64,000 nucleotides of DNA from Furcasterigmium furcatum (Eukaryota; Ascomycota; Sordariomycetes; Glomerellales; Plectosphaerellaceae): assembly GCA_001599815.1 (NCBI GenBank), contig BCIA01000005.1:3604472-3668471 (forward strand). Reading direction: 5' to 3'. The notes under the pieces were generated by a model that saw nothing but the letters and a program-made list of their open reading frames with translations, was not told where the DNA came from and searched no databases. Positions 21,222-31,872 of the stretch are shown in pieces. The position numbers and the translations under genes were made by a program. Numbering within the stretch: the stretch's first letter is position 1; the number at the start of each line of letters is the position of its first letter.

Positions 21222-21319
21222 GGCGACCAGTGCGGGAGTCGAACCCGCCCCGGTCCCGCGCCGTGAACAGCTCAGTTGGGCTACTAATCTGAGATTTTTA
21301 CCCCTTAGCCACCGGCGCC
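21222..21319 (-). tRNA. tRNA-like sequence, isotype uncertain, possibly degenerate
   Basis: On the minus strand both Pol III internal promoter boxes are present: box A TGGCTAAGGGG (complement of 21301-21311) and box B GGGTTCGACTCCC (complement of 21234-21246). The T-arm pairs perfectly (GCGGG/CCCGC with loop TTCGACT). A possible anticodon stem CTCAG/CTGAG (21289-21293 and 21271-21275) encloses a 13-nt loop rather than 7. This would require a very short intron, with TAG as candidate anticodon (Leu). The outer ends share GGCG/CGCC but the rest of the acceptor stem pairs poorly, and the D-stem is weak. The distance between boxes suits a class II or intron-bearing tRNA. It may equally be a decayed tRNA copy. 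Confidence 0.45.
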
Positions 21320-21604
21320 GGACCTCTATAACAAATTCCAGAAAACGCGGGGCCATAAGGGTTGTTGTGATCGATGAGGGAGGACGCGTTCTGGCGGTTG
21401 GCGGGGTGCGGCGGCCGGTGATTCACCTCAGTTCGCGGGAACGGATCAAGCTCAACCCCCAGCTCTACCTCTTGTAGTAAGAAGGCACTGTAATCAAACG
21501 TGTTTATACATTATCACCGAGCCTCAGTCAGGCCCTTGTTGAAATCGCTTGCCAACTGACACATATATGTATACCCAGGGATGCCCCCATCAAGATCTTG
21601 CTCA

Positions 21605-23484
21605 TCACAGCATATACCGAAACCTCTCCCCCGCCGTCCGGCTCCTCGGTCCCCGTGCGACTAGCCCCTCCTCTTCTTCCTGCTCCGCCGCCTCCTCCCC
21701 GGTCGCGACAGCCCTCGTCCCGAGCTCTGCTCTGTCGAGCCTCCGGTTCAGATNCCCCATGTAANCCCTTAGGATAACCGCCAGGACCGCAACGAGCACC
21801 ATGGCACCCGCGCACGCCCACATGCCCGGCGCGTAGTACGGCTTGTCGCGGTCCGGGTACAGCCTCGTCCCCACGAGCGGGCCGCACTGGCCGATCACCT
21901 GCAGGAGCGCGAACCCGCCGCCCTGCCTGCTCTCCGAGGGCTGGTTGTTGATGTTCCACGCGATGACGAGGGTGACCACGTTGAAGAAGCCGATGCAGGC
22001 CGGGTAGATGGCCGCGTAGCGCAGAGCGGGGCTCAGGTGCAGCGGCTCGGCGAGGGCCAGGGCGGCGTAGCCGAACGCGGACGCGAGCGCGTGCGCGAGG
22101 ATGAAGGGGCCGCGGGCCCGGGCGCGGTCGGACAGGCGGGCGGTGACGAGGACAAGGACGAAGGCGAGGAGGTAGGGCGGGGCGGCCATGGCCTGGGAGG
22201 AGAGGCTGTCGTGGCCCATCTCGGTGAGGATCTTGGGGAGGAAGACGGGCAGGGAGGAGTAGGCGAGGTTGGTGAGGAAGAACATGGTGGCGGTAAGCCA
22301 GGCGAGGGGGTCGCGGAAGATGGCGAGGACCTCGCCGCCCTTCAGGCCTGTCGCGGCGGTCTGGTGCCTTGAGGAGGAGGTGGCCACGGACTCGCCCTGT
22401 TTGCTGGTACGGTGCTGGGGCTTCTCGTTGCGCAGGCGGAGGCGGGCGACCTTGCGCTCGCGAGGGGTGAGGTACGAGGCCGTCTGGGGCGAGTCGGGGA
22501 TGACGCGCCATGCGATGAGGGAGACGAGGACGGAGGGGAAGCCCTCGATGAGGAAGAGGAGGCGCCAGGGGGCGATGGGGCTCTGCTGGGCGAGCTTGAT
22601 GATGACCCATGCCAAGGACGAGGCGAATGTCGTGGCTAGCGGAGCAGCCGATATGAATATGGCCGTCCTGAAAGCCAGCTCGTCCCTCTTGAAGAAGAAG
22701 GACAGGTAGAAGGGGATGCCCGTGAAGCCGGCCTCGCCAATGCCCAGCAGGACACGCAGGGCGATGAGCATGGGATACGACACGGACACGGCCTGCAGCG
22801 AGGCCGTGACGCCCCATGACAGCACGATCATGGACACGTAGATATGCGCTGGCACGAGCTTGAAGAGGAGGGACATCCACTCGAAGCATATGTAGGAGAT
22901 GTAGAACGCCGTGAGCGCCCACTCGTACCACCCGTCCCAGGGCGGAGTGCTCTGGAGGTCCTCATCCATGCCGGCGATGCGGGCATTGCCGATATCTGGG
23001 GGGCGGGAGACTGTTAGCAAGGAGGTCCAGCCATGTCTTCAAGAGAGGTGCACCCACTCGACCGGTCGAGGAAGCTGAGCATGTACAGCAGCGCGACGAA
23101 CAAGACCAGGCGGCGGTCGAACTTGCGCACGACCGCATTCTCCTCGTCGGGGGTGTACAACTGGAAGCTCGCGACGGTACTGATACTCCCCCGCCTGTTC
23201 TGGGCGGCCGACGCGCCAGTTCTGATCCATCCGTCGCTGTCTTCCTCCTCCTCCCCATCTTCCTCGTCGTGGCGCCCGCGACCGCCGCCAGCCCCTACGC
23301 TGTGCATCTCGTATGCCTCTCCTCCGCCAAGCTCTGCCTCCCGCATACGCATGTCCTCTTCCGCGCCGTCGCTGCCATCGTCGAGGTCGAGGTCGCTGTC
23401 GAGATTGAACTCGGCCGTCGTCTGAGCGAAAGAGGGCGACGCGTCGCCGGGCTCGAGGCGGCCGGCGGGCATGGGGGCGGCCAT
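21605..23484 (-). CDS. MFS permease, DAL5/allantoate (anion:cation symporter) type
   Basis: Exons 23484-23058 and 22995-21605 join to 605 residues. The 62-nt intron (GTGGGT...CTAAC...CAG) restores LDRSNIGNARIAGM, the hallmark after the first membrane helix in this family. Twelve hydrophobic helices follow, with the loop motif RVLLGIGEAGFTGIPFYLSF and the central FLIEGFPSVL...WRVIPDSP. Residues 1-120 form an acidic, low-complexity cytosolic N-terminus. The substrate is likely a small organic anion such as allantoate, a vitamin or a carboxylate, but it cannot be named. Two ambiguous bases (21754, 21765) fall in the cytosolic C-terminal tail and make two residues unknown without breaking the frame. 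Confidence 0.88.
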
Positions 23485-24157
23485 TGCTGCCCTGGACGCC
23501 CAGGCCGGGGAACGCGCGCGCGCAGTCGGATTGTAGAAGTCAGTCGTCCCGGTCGCTCAGGTCGCGGTCGGCAGTGTCATGCTCGGTGGTTCGTCCGCTG
23601 TGGCAGCTCTGTCGCGAGCCTCGGCGAAGCTCCAGGCGGTAGACAAAGGAAGCAAGCAAGCTGTGAGCCGGCCAACAGTCGACGTTAGAGACCCTTTTGG
23701 AGCTTCGAGCGCCCCTCTGCAGTGTGTTAATGATAGATAGTTCGGTCAGGCGGTGTCGGACCGGCGTCGACGACTCGACAGAAAGCTGAAGGCTTGGCGG
23801 GTCGAGCTTGTGCCGTCGCCAATGACGTCGGACTCGGAAGTATAGCCCCTGTCTCGGCCGCCTGTGGTGTCTCTCCTGGAGACCCCCCGAGTCACCACCA
23901 CAAAAGGGCTCTGCTGGGTATCATTCTTCACTATTTTCAATCATCATGAGTAGATCGCCGTCTGATTGAGGGCGAGACTGGGAAAGAAAGGCCAGGGACC
24001 TCAGACAGACACGGTGCTTGCCCCTTGGCGGGATCTGTTTCTCCAGACCTGACTTCATTACTACACGAGGTGCCATCGTAGACATATTGTACAAGAATTC
24101 TCTTCTAGACATGAAAATCGTCCAATCGGTCTTCGCTCATCGTGCCCCGGTACCGCC
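23485..24157. other. Intergenic spacer: MFS promoter and FlbE-like 3' flank
   Basis: About 670 bp. It should contain the MFS permease promoter and the 3' UTR of the next minus-strand gene. I see no further gene or repeat. Confidence 0.55.
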
Positions 24158-25285
24158 CTACGACGGCTCGCCTCTCCTGGAGAACAGCCTTCTCAGGCTA
24201 CCCGTCTTCTGTGGCGGCTTGACGCCCGGGAATTGCTCCTGCAATACCTGCGGATGCGAACCAAGCGGCCCGCCATCCATTGTCGGTGGTCGAGGCCGTG
24301 CCATCGAACCCAAACTCGGCTTCCTGAGCACTGGGGGCGGAATCGGCTGTGGCTGCGTCGGCGGTGGGAAAGGCGAGTAAGCCCCCGGCGTCGGTGTCCG
24401 CTTCGACGTGCTCGCGCTCCTCTCGCGACCCCCTAGTGGCCGCGTCTCGCCGTTGGCCGGGGGCGCGCGCGGCGTCTCCTGCGAGATGGTACGAGAGTGC
24501 TCCTTCACCACCACTTCCGGCTCCCTGGGCACCCTCGCCTCTTCCCTCGCTTGAGGAAGGGGAGCAGGCGGAGGATTTGCGCGAGTGACCCGCGATTCTT
24601 CTAGAACCTCTTCATCCACGTACCGTTCCTCGTCGCCGCACACCACGACGTACCACCGAATATCCTCGCCTCGTTGGAGCTGGTCGCGCAGTTTCTCCAG
24701 CCACCCGGTCTTCTTCGAGGAGCTCTTCTTGCCGGACAGTTTATTCCTGTAGTCGTCGCTGCTCGGGGCGGCCATTGCTTTCTCTGCGCTTGGCTCCCCG
24801 GCCATCCGCTCCTCGTACCGGGCCATCTCCTCCACCACGGAGACATTTAGGTCGACGCGCACGACGTGGTCCGCGACGAACGCATACGGACGGCTGGCGC
24901 TCGTAAGATCCGTCGGGTCGTATTCCTCCAGAAGCTTCACCGCGCTCCAATCGTTCACGAGGACATCGTCCTCCTCGGGAGGCACGGTGGGCGGCGGCAG
25001 GGCCAGCTCGGCTTCGGTAAGCCCGGGGATGAGGGCATTTTCGGGGGGGTTCCGGCTTGGGTCCCGCTTCCGGGACTTGATCTTTTTTCTCTGTCGGTCC
25101 TCGAGGCCGTCGCGGCGCGAATCGGGGAGGAAATCGAAGACGGCGTAGAAGGAGCGCAGGATGGCGTTGGACGACGCGGGTGCGATGATCCACTCGGGGG
25201 CGCCCTCGTCAATGTCGTGGACGACAACGAAGACGCGGATGCTGGGCCGGTGCCAGCGGAAGCCGTGGCAGAGGTAGGCTGGCAT
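24158..25285 (-). CDS. flbE: FlbE-like developmental regulator
   Basis: Single exon of 375 residues. The N-terminal block (MPAYLCHGFRWHRPSIRVFV, then PEWIIAPASS) and the later blocks (LLEEYDPTDL, RPYAFVADHVVRVDL, LRDQLQRGEDIRWYVVVCGDEER) resemble the conserved blocks I associate with the fluffy-class protein FlbE of Aspergillus, which promotes asexual development. Here the conserved blocks are separated by a charged linker (about residues 60-110) and followed by a roughly 130-residue Pro/Arg-rich disordered tail ending in basic GSLRRLFSRRGEPS. The protein is therefore longer than the roughly 200-residue Aspergillus protein. The domain has no known biochemistry. The identification is from remembered motifs, so it is moderate. 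Confidence 0.6.
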   Translation of the reverse strand: MPAYLCHGFRWHRPSIRVFVVVHDIDEGAPEWIIAPASSNAILRSFYAVFDFLPDSRRDGLEDRQRKKIKSRKRDPSRNPPENALIPGLTEAELALPPPTVPPEEDDVLVNDWSAVKLLEEYDPTDLTSASRPYAFVADHVVRVDLNVSVVEEMARYEERMAGEPSAEKAMAAPSSDDYRNKLSGKKSSSKKTGWLEKLRDQLQRGEDIRWYVVVCGDEERYVDEEVLEESRVTRANPPPAPLPQAREEARVPREPEVVVKEHSRTISQETPRAPPANGETRPLGGRERSASTSKRTPTPGAYSPFPPPTQPQPIPPPVLRKPSLGSMARPRPPTMDGGPLGSHPQVLQEQFPGVKPPQKTGSLRRLFSRRGEPS

Positions 25286-27622
25286 GGCAAGGGGCGGCGC
25301 TCTAGCGCAGCAGATGCGAGGCTGGATGTAGATGGGAACCTGAAGGTCGGATCAATCAGTCTCCCGTGGTGGGAGCCGAAGCATCAGTGAAATCACGAGG
25401 TCCAGGCGACGTCGGCAGAAACATGATAGATCATTGACAGGCCGGCAGAGGGAAACAAAGGTGGAGCACGCGGTCAACAGTCACCTTGACGGCAACCTGG
25501 GAGAAGGGGTAGAAAAGGGGCAAATCGAGCGCAGGGACTCGTGTTTCCTGAGGAAGAAACAGATGTTGTTGCAGAGCTGCAGGGCACCAAGCTTTTCTTT
25601 GACCAGGGTGGTGGTGATGAGGTGAGCTAAAGCTTCATCAGCAGGGGCAGTGAGCCGATTGGGCCCAGCTGACGGCTCAGCGCAGCGGGCACTAACACGA
25701 GTCGAGAGTCTGTGTTTGTTCCGCTGAAGCCGCAGACAGACATCGGGGCAGAATATTTGTTTTCTCAATCATCTTCAAAGGCTCGATCTGGATGGAGTCT
25801 GGTCGGCGTGGTGTTTCCCGAGGGCGGCCATCTTTTCTGCCATGCCGGACTGCCAGGTTCAGGGTGGAAATCAGGACGACGCAAACGCCAGGACGCCAGG
25901 ACGGTCAGGGATGGATGCAGATCCAGCTTGGGCAGAGTTCCATGTGTAAGCGCATCTTGCCGCATCTGCATCGATGGTCTTCGGCCGTCCCGTCGTTCAG
26001 ATACGCTCATCGGTGGATGGGGTGAAGTGCCGATTCCGATGTCGCAATCGCGGGAAGAGACCTGTCATGCTGAACGACACCCCGCAACCATGCAACATTG
26101 TTCCGCCTGTGCTTGGTCTTACTTACTGGAGGGGCTGGCTGGTCACCTTGCATGCACCCGGGGTCCTACTCGTACAAGCACGAGACCATCCGGCATATTA
26201 GGCAACCTGCGACCCTGAAGCCGCCGAGCAGGCTGTTGCACCTGCAGCGGACGCGACTGCGTTTGTGATCAAGACCGAATTGGGGTTTCGGGCAACCAGC
26301 AGGGACTCCAGCCAAGGTTGAGCGAGGCGTGGTGGGAGTCAGACGCTAGACTGGCGGGAATAAGGAGCAGGGACCAGAAAGAAGACCGGGAAACGCTCCG
26401 TCGCGGGAGCCTGTGGCCGTTGTTCTGAATCCGAGCAAGATCTACCGAGGTGTCGTCAAGCCCGCGAACGGCACCGCGCTGGCGCAAGCCTCGTCCGCGA
26501 TGCGGTCCCCTCATGGCGCGAGTCTGCTGGTCGTGTGATGGAATGCCGTACTTTTGAAGCATGGAGGAGGTGAAGTGCATTATTAATATGGTAAGGCAGC
26601 CACCACACCCGGAGCCCGCCTGGTTGGTTGACCGGGCGCTGTGATCGCATCTCGCCGGTGCATTGTGGCGCCGGTTGGCCCGTGTCGGGGGTTCTGGCGT
26701 TTCTGCCACACTGTAATGAGTGTGTCCTTGTATCGGCCGGCCACCGGCTTTGGCTGTTCTCGTCCTCGTTTGCACTCGGGTTGTGGATGGCTCGCACGGT
26801 AGGATGGATGGTGGGATGGATGGCGGTGGACGCAGGGATTCCGGAGGTTCTAGAAGCAAAAGACCGGACCGCACTAGCAACGCGCTGGAAGGTGGCCTTA
26901 TCGCGCTGCAGTGTCGGAGAAGGCGCGATGGCGTTAAGATGGCCCCGAGATCAGGACCCCACACAGTCTCCACCAAACGGTGACCCGGGCCCCATCTTTC
27001 TTGACATGTCGAGTGCGCGCCCTTCATGTCATTCTCCAGATCCTTGCAACCTGCACTCGACCACACCAAAATGCTGGCGCGGGCTGACCTGCACCCGCTG
27101 CTTAGCGTCGCCCGAGGACGAAGAATGACTCCGAATCAGCGAGAATTGGATGGACCGAACCCCAGTCTCCCCTTCTCCTCCCGCAGAGACCTTACATCCA
27201 TCCCAATTGAGGTGAGGAAGGGTCACCGCCTACCGGAGCATCTATCAGACAGAGGGCCCCTACTTGAATCACTTTTTCTGGCTTTCCCAGACCCAATTCC
27301 GTATTCTTTCTCCTCTCCATGATCATTCATTGCAAAGGGGACGACGCCTGCATCGGTTCCCCCTTCGTAAAACACCAATTGACAGACTCTCGGTTCGCGG
27401 GTGGTCCTTGATCCTCTTATGTGTCTGGCTTCTCGACATTCGCCTGTCACCGAGCCATACTTGACACTCAACAAGCGCGCGCCCTACATGTCCTGAGTCC
27501 CGGACCGCCGTATCAGTCAGACCTCCTCCCCTTTTCAGCTTTCGCCCCCGGCCCAGCCCAGTCTTTTGTCAGGGCGCCTTGCTTGTCACTCGTCGCCCTT
27601 CGACTTACATACATCTGCAACC
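25286..27622. other. Long divergent intergenic region
   Basis: About 2.3 kb between the FlbE-like gene (-) and the homeodomain/C2H2 gene (+), so it holds both promoters. Long upstream regions are common for developmental regulators in fungi. The final 400 bp is CT-rich, consistent with a leader. Short GGAT-type repeats occur near 26800-26825. None of the open frames here resembles a protein. Confidence 0.55.
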
Positions 27623-30600
27623 ATGGCCTCCATCAACGACATGGACGAGTTTGTCAACTGGGACAAGGCCGCTGACTCCCTCGTACCCTCCACCTTGGAC
27701 AACAGGGCGCTCAAGCCGCAGTCACAGCCCCTTGGTACAAGTGCCGCCATGCCCACCGACCCTGATCTGGACCTGGTCCTCGCCAACGTCGACGATGACG
27801 ACTTTGGCTTCTGGGCTCTGCAGCACTTCAACGGTGACCAGCCTTCTCAGACACATAACCCCCCAGAGGGCTTCTTCACAGGCTCTGCTCTGCCTACTGC
27901 CGCCACCTCGGAGCCTGAGGACATCTCCAGTCAGTTCTTCTGGGTGACTCCCGAGAAGCCCTGTGTCAACTGCCGCCTTGGAGGCTTCTCATGCAAGACC
28001 ATCCAGGAGGGTCAGTACAAGGGTTACTGCACTTCTTGCGTTGCTCTCAGATGCGAATGCAGCTTCGGTTTCGCTCTTGACGCCACGGGCCACCAGGGAC
28101 TGACTTTTCCCTCCAACCCCTGGCCCGCCACCGTTGGAGAGCTCCCCAGCCAGCTCCTCATCCCACACGAGGAAGCTGCTCCTCCCACCAGCCTCCTGAG
28201 TTCCTCTCTGTCTGAGGCCTCGCAGCAACCAGCCGTATCCTCCTCTGTCGAGAACGCCGCCCCCCAGCCCTTCGGCCACAACAAGAACAGCCCTCCTCCC
28301 AAGATTGGTGCCCGATTCTCGAGAGAATCCGTCAAGATCCTCAAGAACTGGCTCTCCTCTCACAGCCGCCATCCTTATCCAAGCGAGGAAGAGAAGGAAA
28401 TGCTTCAGCGCCAGACCGGCCTCAACAAGACTCAGATCTCCAACTGGCTGGCCAATGCCCGCCGCAGAGGCAAGATCCAGCCCCAGCGGTCGACATCGCC
28501 GCACGTCGGCAACACCTGGACAGGGCCCATTGACATTCCTCGACGCCCAGGCACCCCGGCCCTTGAGAGCAACATGCGGAACTTGAACCCGCTGGAGCGT
28601 TGGGTCGACTCCCCCCCAGAGAACGAACCTGCCTCCGTTACTGCCATTGCCAGGGCCGTTGCCTCAAACTCGGAGATTTCGTCCGGCCTCAACAGCCCGT
28701 ACAGCTTTGCATTCACCGACGACGGCTCCGGACGCTCGCAGTGCAACGCGTCTTCGGCGAGCAGTGTAGGCACCTCGAGCGGAGGCTCGTTTGCCTCGGC
28801 ATACTCCCACGCTTCTCGCGGATCCTTCGGATCTTTCGGTTCAATGAACCAGCGGGGTCGTCGCCGAAGGAGGAGGGCCGCCCCCAAGAGGGAAGAAAAG
28901 ACGTCGTTGACGGCGCCACTCAAGACTTTCCAGTGTACTTTCTGCACCGAGACCTTCAGGACCAAGCATGACTGGCAGAGGCACGAGAAGTCCCTCCACC
29001 TTTCCCTCGAAAGATGGGTCTGCGCCCCTGACGGACCCCGAGTCCTCAACGCCCAGACGAACCAGATCTGCTGCGTTTTCTGCGGCCAAGTTGAGCCCGA
29101 CGATGCCCACATCGAGAGCCATAACCACTCTGCCTGCCTGGAGAAGTCCCTCGACGTGAGGACCTTCTATCGCAAAGATCACCTGAACCAGCACCTGCGA
29201 CTCGTCCACAACGTCAAGTTCCTTGACTGGTCAATGAAGGCTTGGAAGGTCGCCTCCCCCGAGATTCGGTCGAGGTGCGGTTTCTGTGGCATCGTGATGG
29301 ATAGTTGGTCGATTCGTGTGGACCACCTGGCTGAGCATTTCAAGACGGGTAACACCATGGCTGACTGGAAGGGTGACTGGGGTTTCGATGCACCTGTGCT
29401 CGACATGCTTGAGAACTATATCCCACCATGTATGCACCCCCTACAGTACCCCGTGGACCAGTTGGTGGCACAGTCTGACTTTTGATGGTGTCAAATAGAT
29501 CTCATTGAGAATGAACGAAACTCGCCCTTCCCGTACATTGCAAGCGGAGCACCGGCTGAGACCCCCCGAAGCGCTTACGAGCTGATCAAGCTGGAGCTGG
29601 CCTACTTCTTGGTCAACCATGGAGACAAGAGTGACAGCCCTCCCACCGATGAGGAGGTGCGGCGCGAGGCCTGTCGTATCATTTTCGCCTCTGAGGCCCT
29701 GTCTCTCCAAGGCATCTCGGCCCAGTTCTCCTGGCTGCGTGACCTTCTCATGGCTTCTGACGAGGTCGCACGCGCCGCCAAGTTCGGTCCCCTTCGATCC
29801 GGTATCGAAAACAGACTTTCCATCCTCAAGATTAACGGCAAGGACAATCTGTTCGAGCAGTGCCCGCTTGAGCAGCATCTCCATGAGTACGTCCGGACCA
29901 AGATTCTCCTAGGACTCACCGCCATGGATGATGAGCTCCAAGAAGAGGCTTGCCGCATCGTCGGACGCATCGAGGAAGTGTCCACCACCCCGTCTGACTT
30001 CCTTGCCAACTGGCTGGTGAGACTCATTACCTCGTCGACCAGCTGGCTCGCCAACTTCCGCCAGCGTGCTCATCTCCCAAGGACGGAAGACATGATGGAC
30101 TTCGACTCCCGACCTACGGACCCGAACAAGATCGATTCCACTATTCACAACTACAGCAGGCTGGAGCGCTCACTCGGGGAGTACATGGACGCACAGCGGG
30201 ACAAGGGCATCGAGCCAACCGACAGCGATCTACAGCGCCAGGCTCGTATCATCATCTACGAGTTCGACGACGGCTGGAATCAGACGGCCGCCGACAACAT
30301 GGAATGGCTGACAGCCTTCAAGCAGCGCCACGCCCTGTCCTCCCAGGCCGTGAGCAGTGTTACGACAGCTGCCGCCTCGCCAACTGCGATGGAAGGCACC
30401 CAGCGGCAGCAGCTCGAGACTATCGCTCGGACTCAGTTCAAGCCCATGAAGGGCTCTTGTCAGGTAGCGCCCCCAACAGCGGCCGAGAACTTCCTGGAAA
30501 ACGCCCCAGGCCAGCCGATCAGGGTTGGAAACTATTTTGTCAACGATGCAAACTGCTATCGGCGACTAGCGCGCGAGCTGACCCGTTTCGTCAATTCCAC

Positions 30601-31496
30601 CATGTCGCCCAACAACCCTAACAGCCATGTGCCCACGGATGCTGAGCTCCAGCATCAGGCTCGGTGGATTCTATATGATGAGTAGGTCACCCTGCTCTTT
30701 GTCTAAACCTCTGACCGCTCGCTAACTCGTTTCTAGTGACGACCCGTGGAACCAAACTGCAGCCGACAATGCTGAGTGGCTCCAGCGCTTCAAGCGCGAC
30801 ATAGGAATTCTCCCACCCGGTCCCGGTCTCAGCCTGGCCGCAGACCAGTGGAACATCTCCCAAGGCGGCACTGGCTTTGCGCCTCCGTACGCCTTCCCCG
30901 GCAAGAACCTCGTGGCAGCATCAACCGTCACGCCCGCATCCACAGCAGCCGGCACGAACGCCACGTCTGCCGCCACCGCCTCCACGGGACTCACCAACCC
31001 GACCACCGCCAGTCCTAACAGCCCGCACTCGGACAAGGTCGAGATCTACCTGCGCGAAAACTCGCAGCCCTTCGAGACGAACCAGGCCGCCATCGACAAG
31101 TACGTCGAGACCTTGGCGACGCGGTACCCCCGCCCCGCCACCGTCTTCTGCTCCCGCGAGCTCGAGTCCGGTCTCGTCGCCTACGTCAAGGAGGACATCG
31201 CCCGCGGCGCCGGCTTCCCGTCCGACGAGGCCCTCCGCGCCCGCGCCCGCGCCATCCTCGGCTACGAGAACACCTCCGCCGACGACCCCGTTCTGCTCAG
31301 CAAATTCAAGATGTGGGTCATGTCCCAGCAGGGCCAGCTGGAAGAGCCCCAGCCCTGGCAGCAGCCGATCGCTGCGCCGTCTGTCCTCCCCAGCGACATG
31401 AAGATGGACCTCACAGACGCCGAGATGGACAGGATCTTGGCCGACATGAACGTCGACATGTGCCCCACCGTCTCGACGCCGGGCCGCCTGGCTTAA
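27623..31496 (+). CDS. Homeodomain (TALE/KN type) plus C2H2 zinc-finger protein with C-terminal repeats
   Basis: Exons 27623-29429, 29499-30681 and 30737-31496 join in frame to 1,249 residues. Start context ACCATGG is strong. In order: an acidic N-terminus; a cysteine-rich segment at about residues 113-150 (CVNCRLGGFSC...CTSC...CECSF); a KN-type homeodomain at about 233-285 ending NKTQISNWLANARRRGK; a basic Arg run near 415; a C2H2 finger (FQCTFCTETFRTKHDWQRH) and further Cys/His pairs to about residue 585. From about residue 627 to 1193 there are five divergent copies of a helical module. Its best-preserved core is PTDxxLQxQAR followed by WNQTAADNxEWLxxFK. Presumably a nuclear transcription regulator. 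Homeodomain-C2H2 fusions exist in Sordariomycetes; I do not know a function for this one. Confidence 0.85.
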
Positions 31497-31872
31497 TCCT
31501 GCGTCTGGGGATTGCCGGTGATCAAGGAAGAGAAGGACGACGTTGAAAAGTAAGAAAAGTTGTGTATTTGTGAAAGGACTATTTACCATGCTCTGTGTTC
31601 ATGTTATGGAGCTTTTTGATTTCGCATTTGTTGCGGGGGACGGGGATCTCTACTCTGGACATGGGAAGACGAGACGGCGATGATACCACGGACGATGACG
31701 GCGATGTATGAGTTAGACTTGCAATCAATCTGATATTCTCACTCTTCAACCATGCTCGTGCACTCCCCATATTCTTTTTAATGGTCTGTGATAACCCTGC
31801 TCCACCTCACCCAACTTGCTGAAGTAATGGCCTGGCGGGAGTGCTGTTCAATACTGTCGCTGTTGTCCTGAG
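31497..31872. other. Convergent 3' spacer
   Basis: About 375 bp between the 3' ends of the homeodomain gene and the unknown minus-strand gene. It is AT-richer than the flanking coding sequence and holds nothing recognisable. Confidence 0.6.

Noticed and set aside
21261..21280. Plus-strand AGCTCAGTTGGG, resembling a tRNA box A
   Set aside because: No box B follows on the plus strand; the minus strand has both boxes, so this is a coincidence of the stem sequence.
22037..22709. Plus-strand frames of 111 and 146 codons opposite the permease
   Set aside because: Gly/Glu-rich or Arg-rich shadows of transmembrane-helix coding on the other strand.
25434..26220. Several 60-170 codon frames in the FlbE-like/homeodomain spacer
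   Set aside because: They overlap each other on both strands, lack splice partners and resemble no protein.
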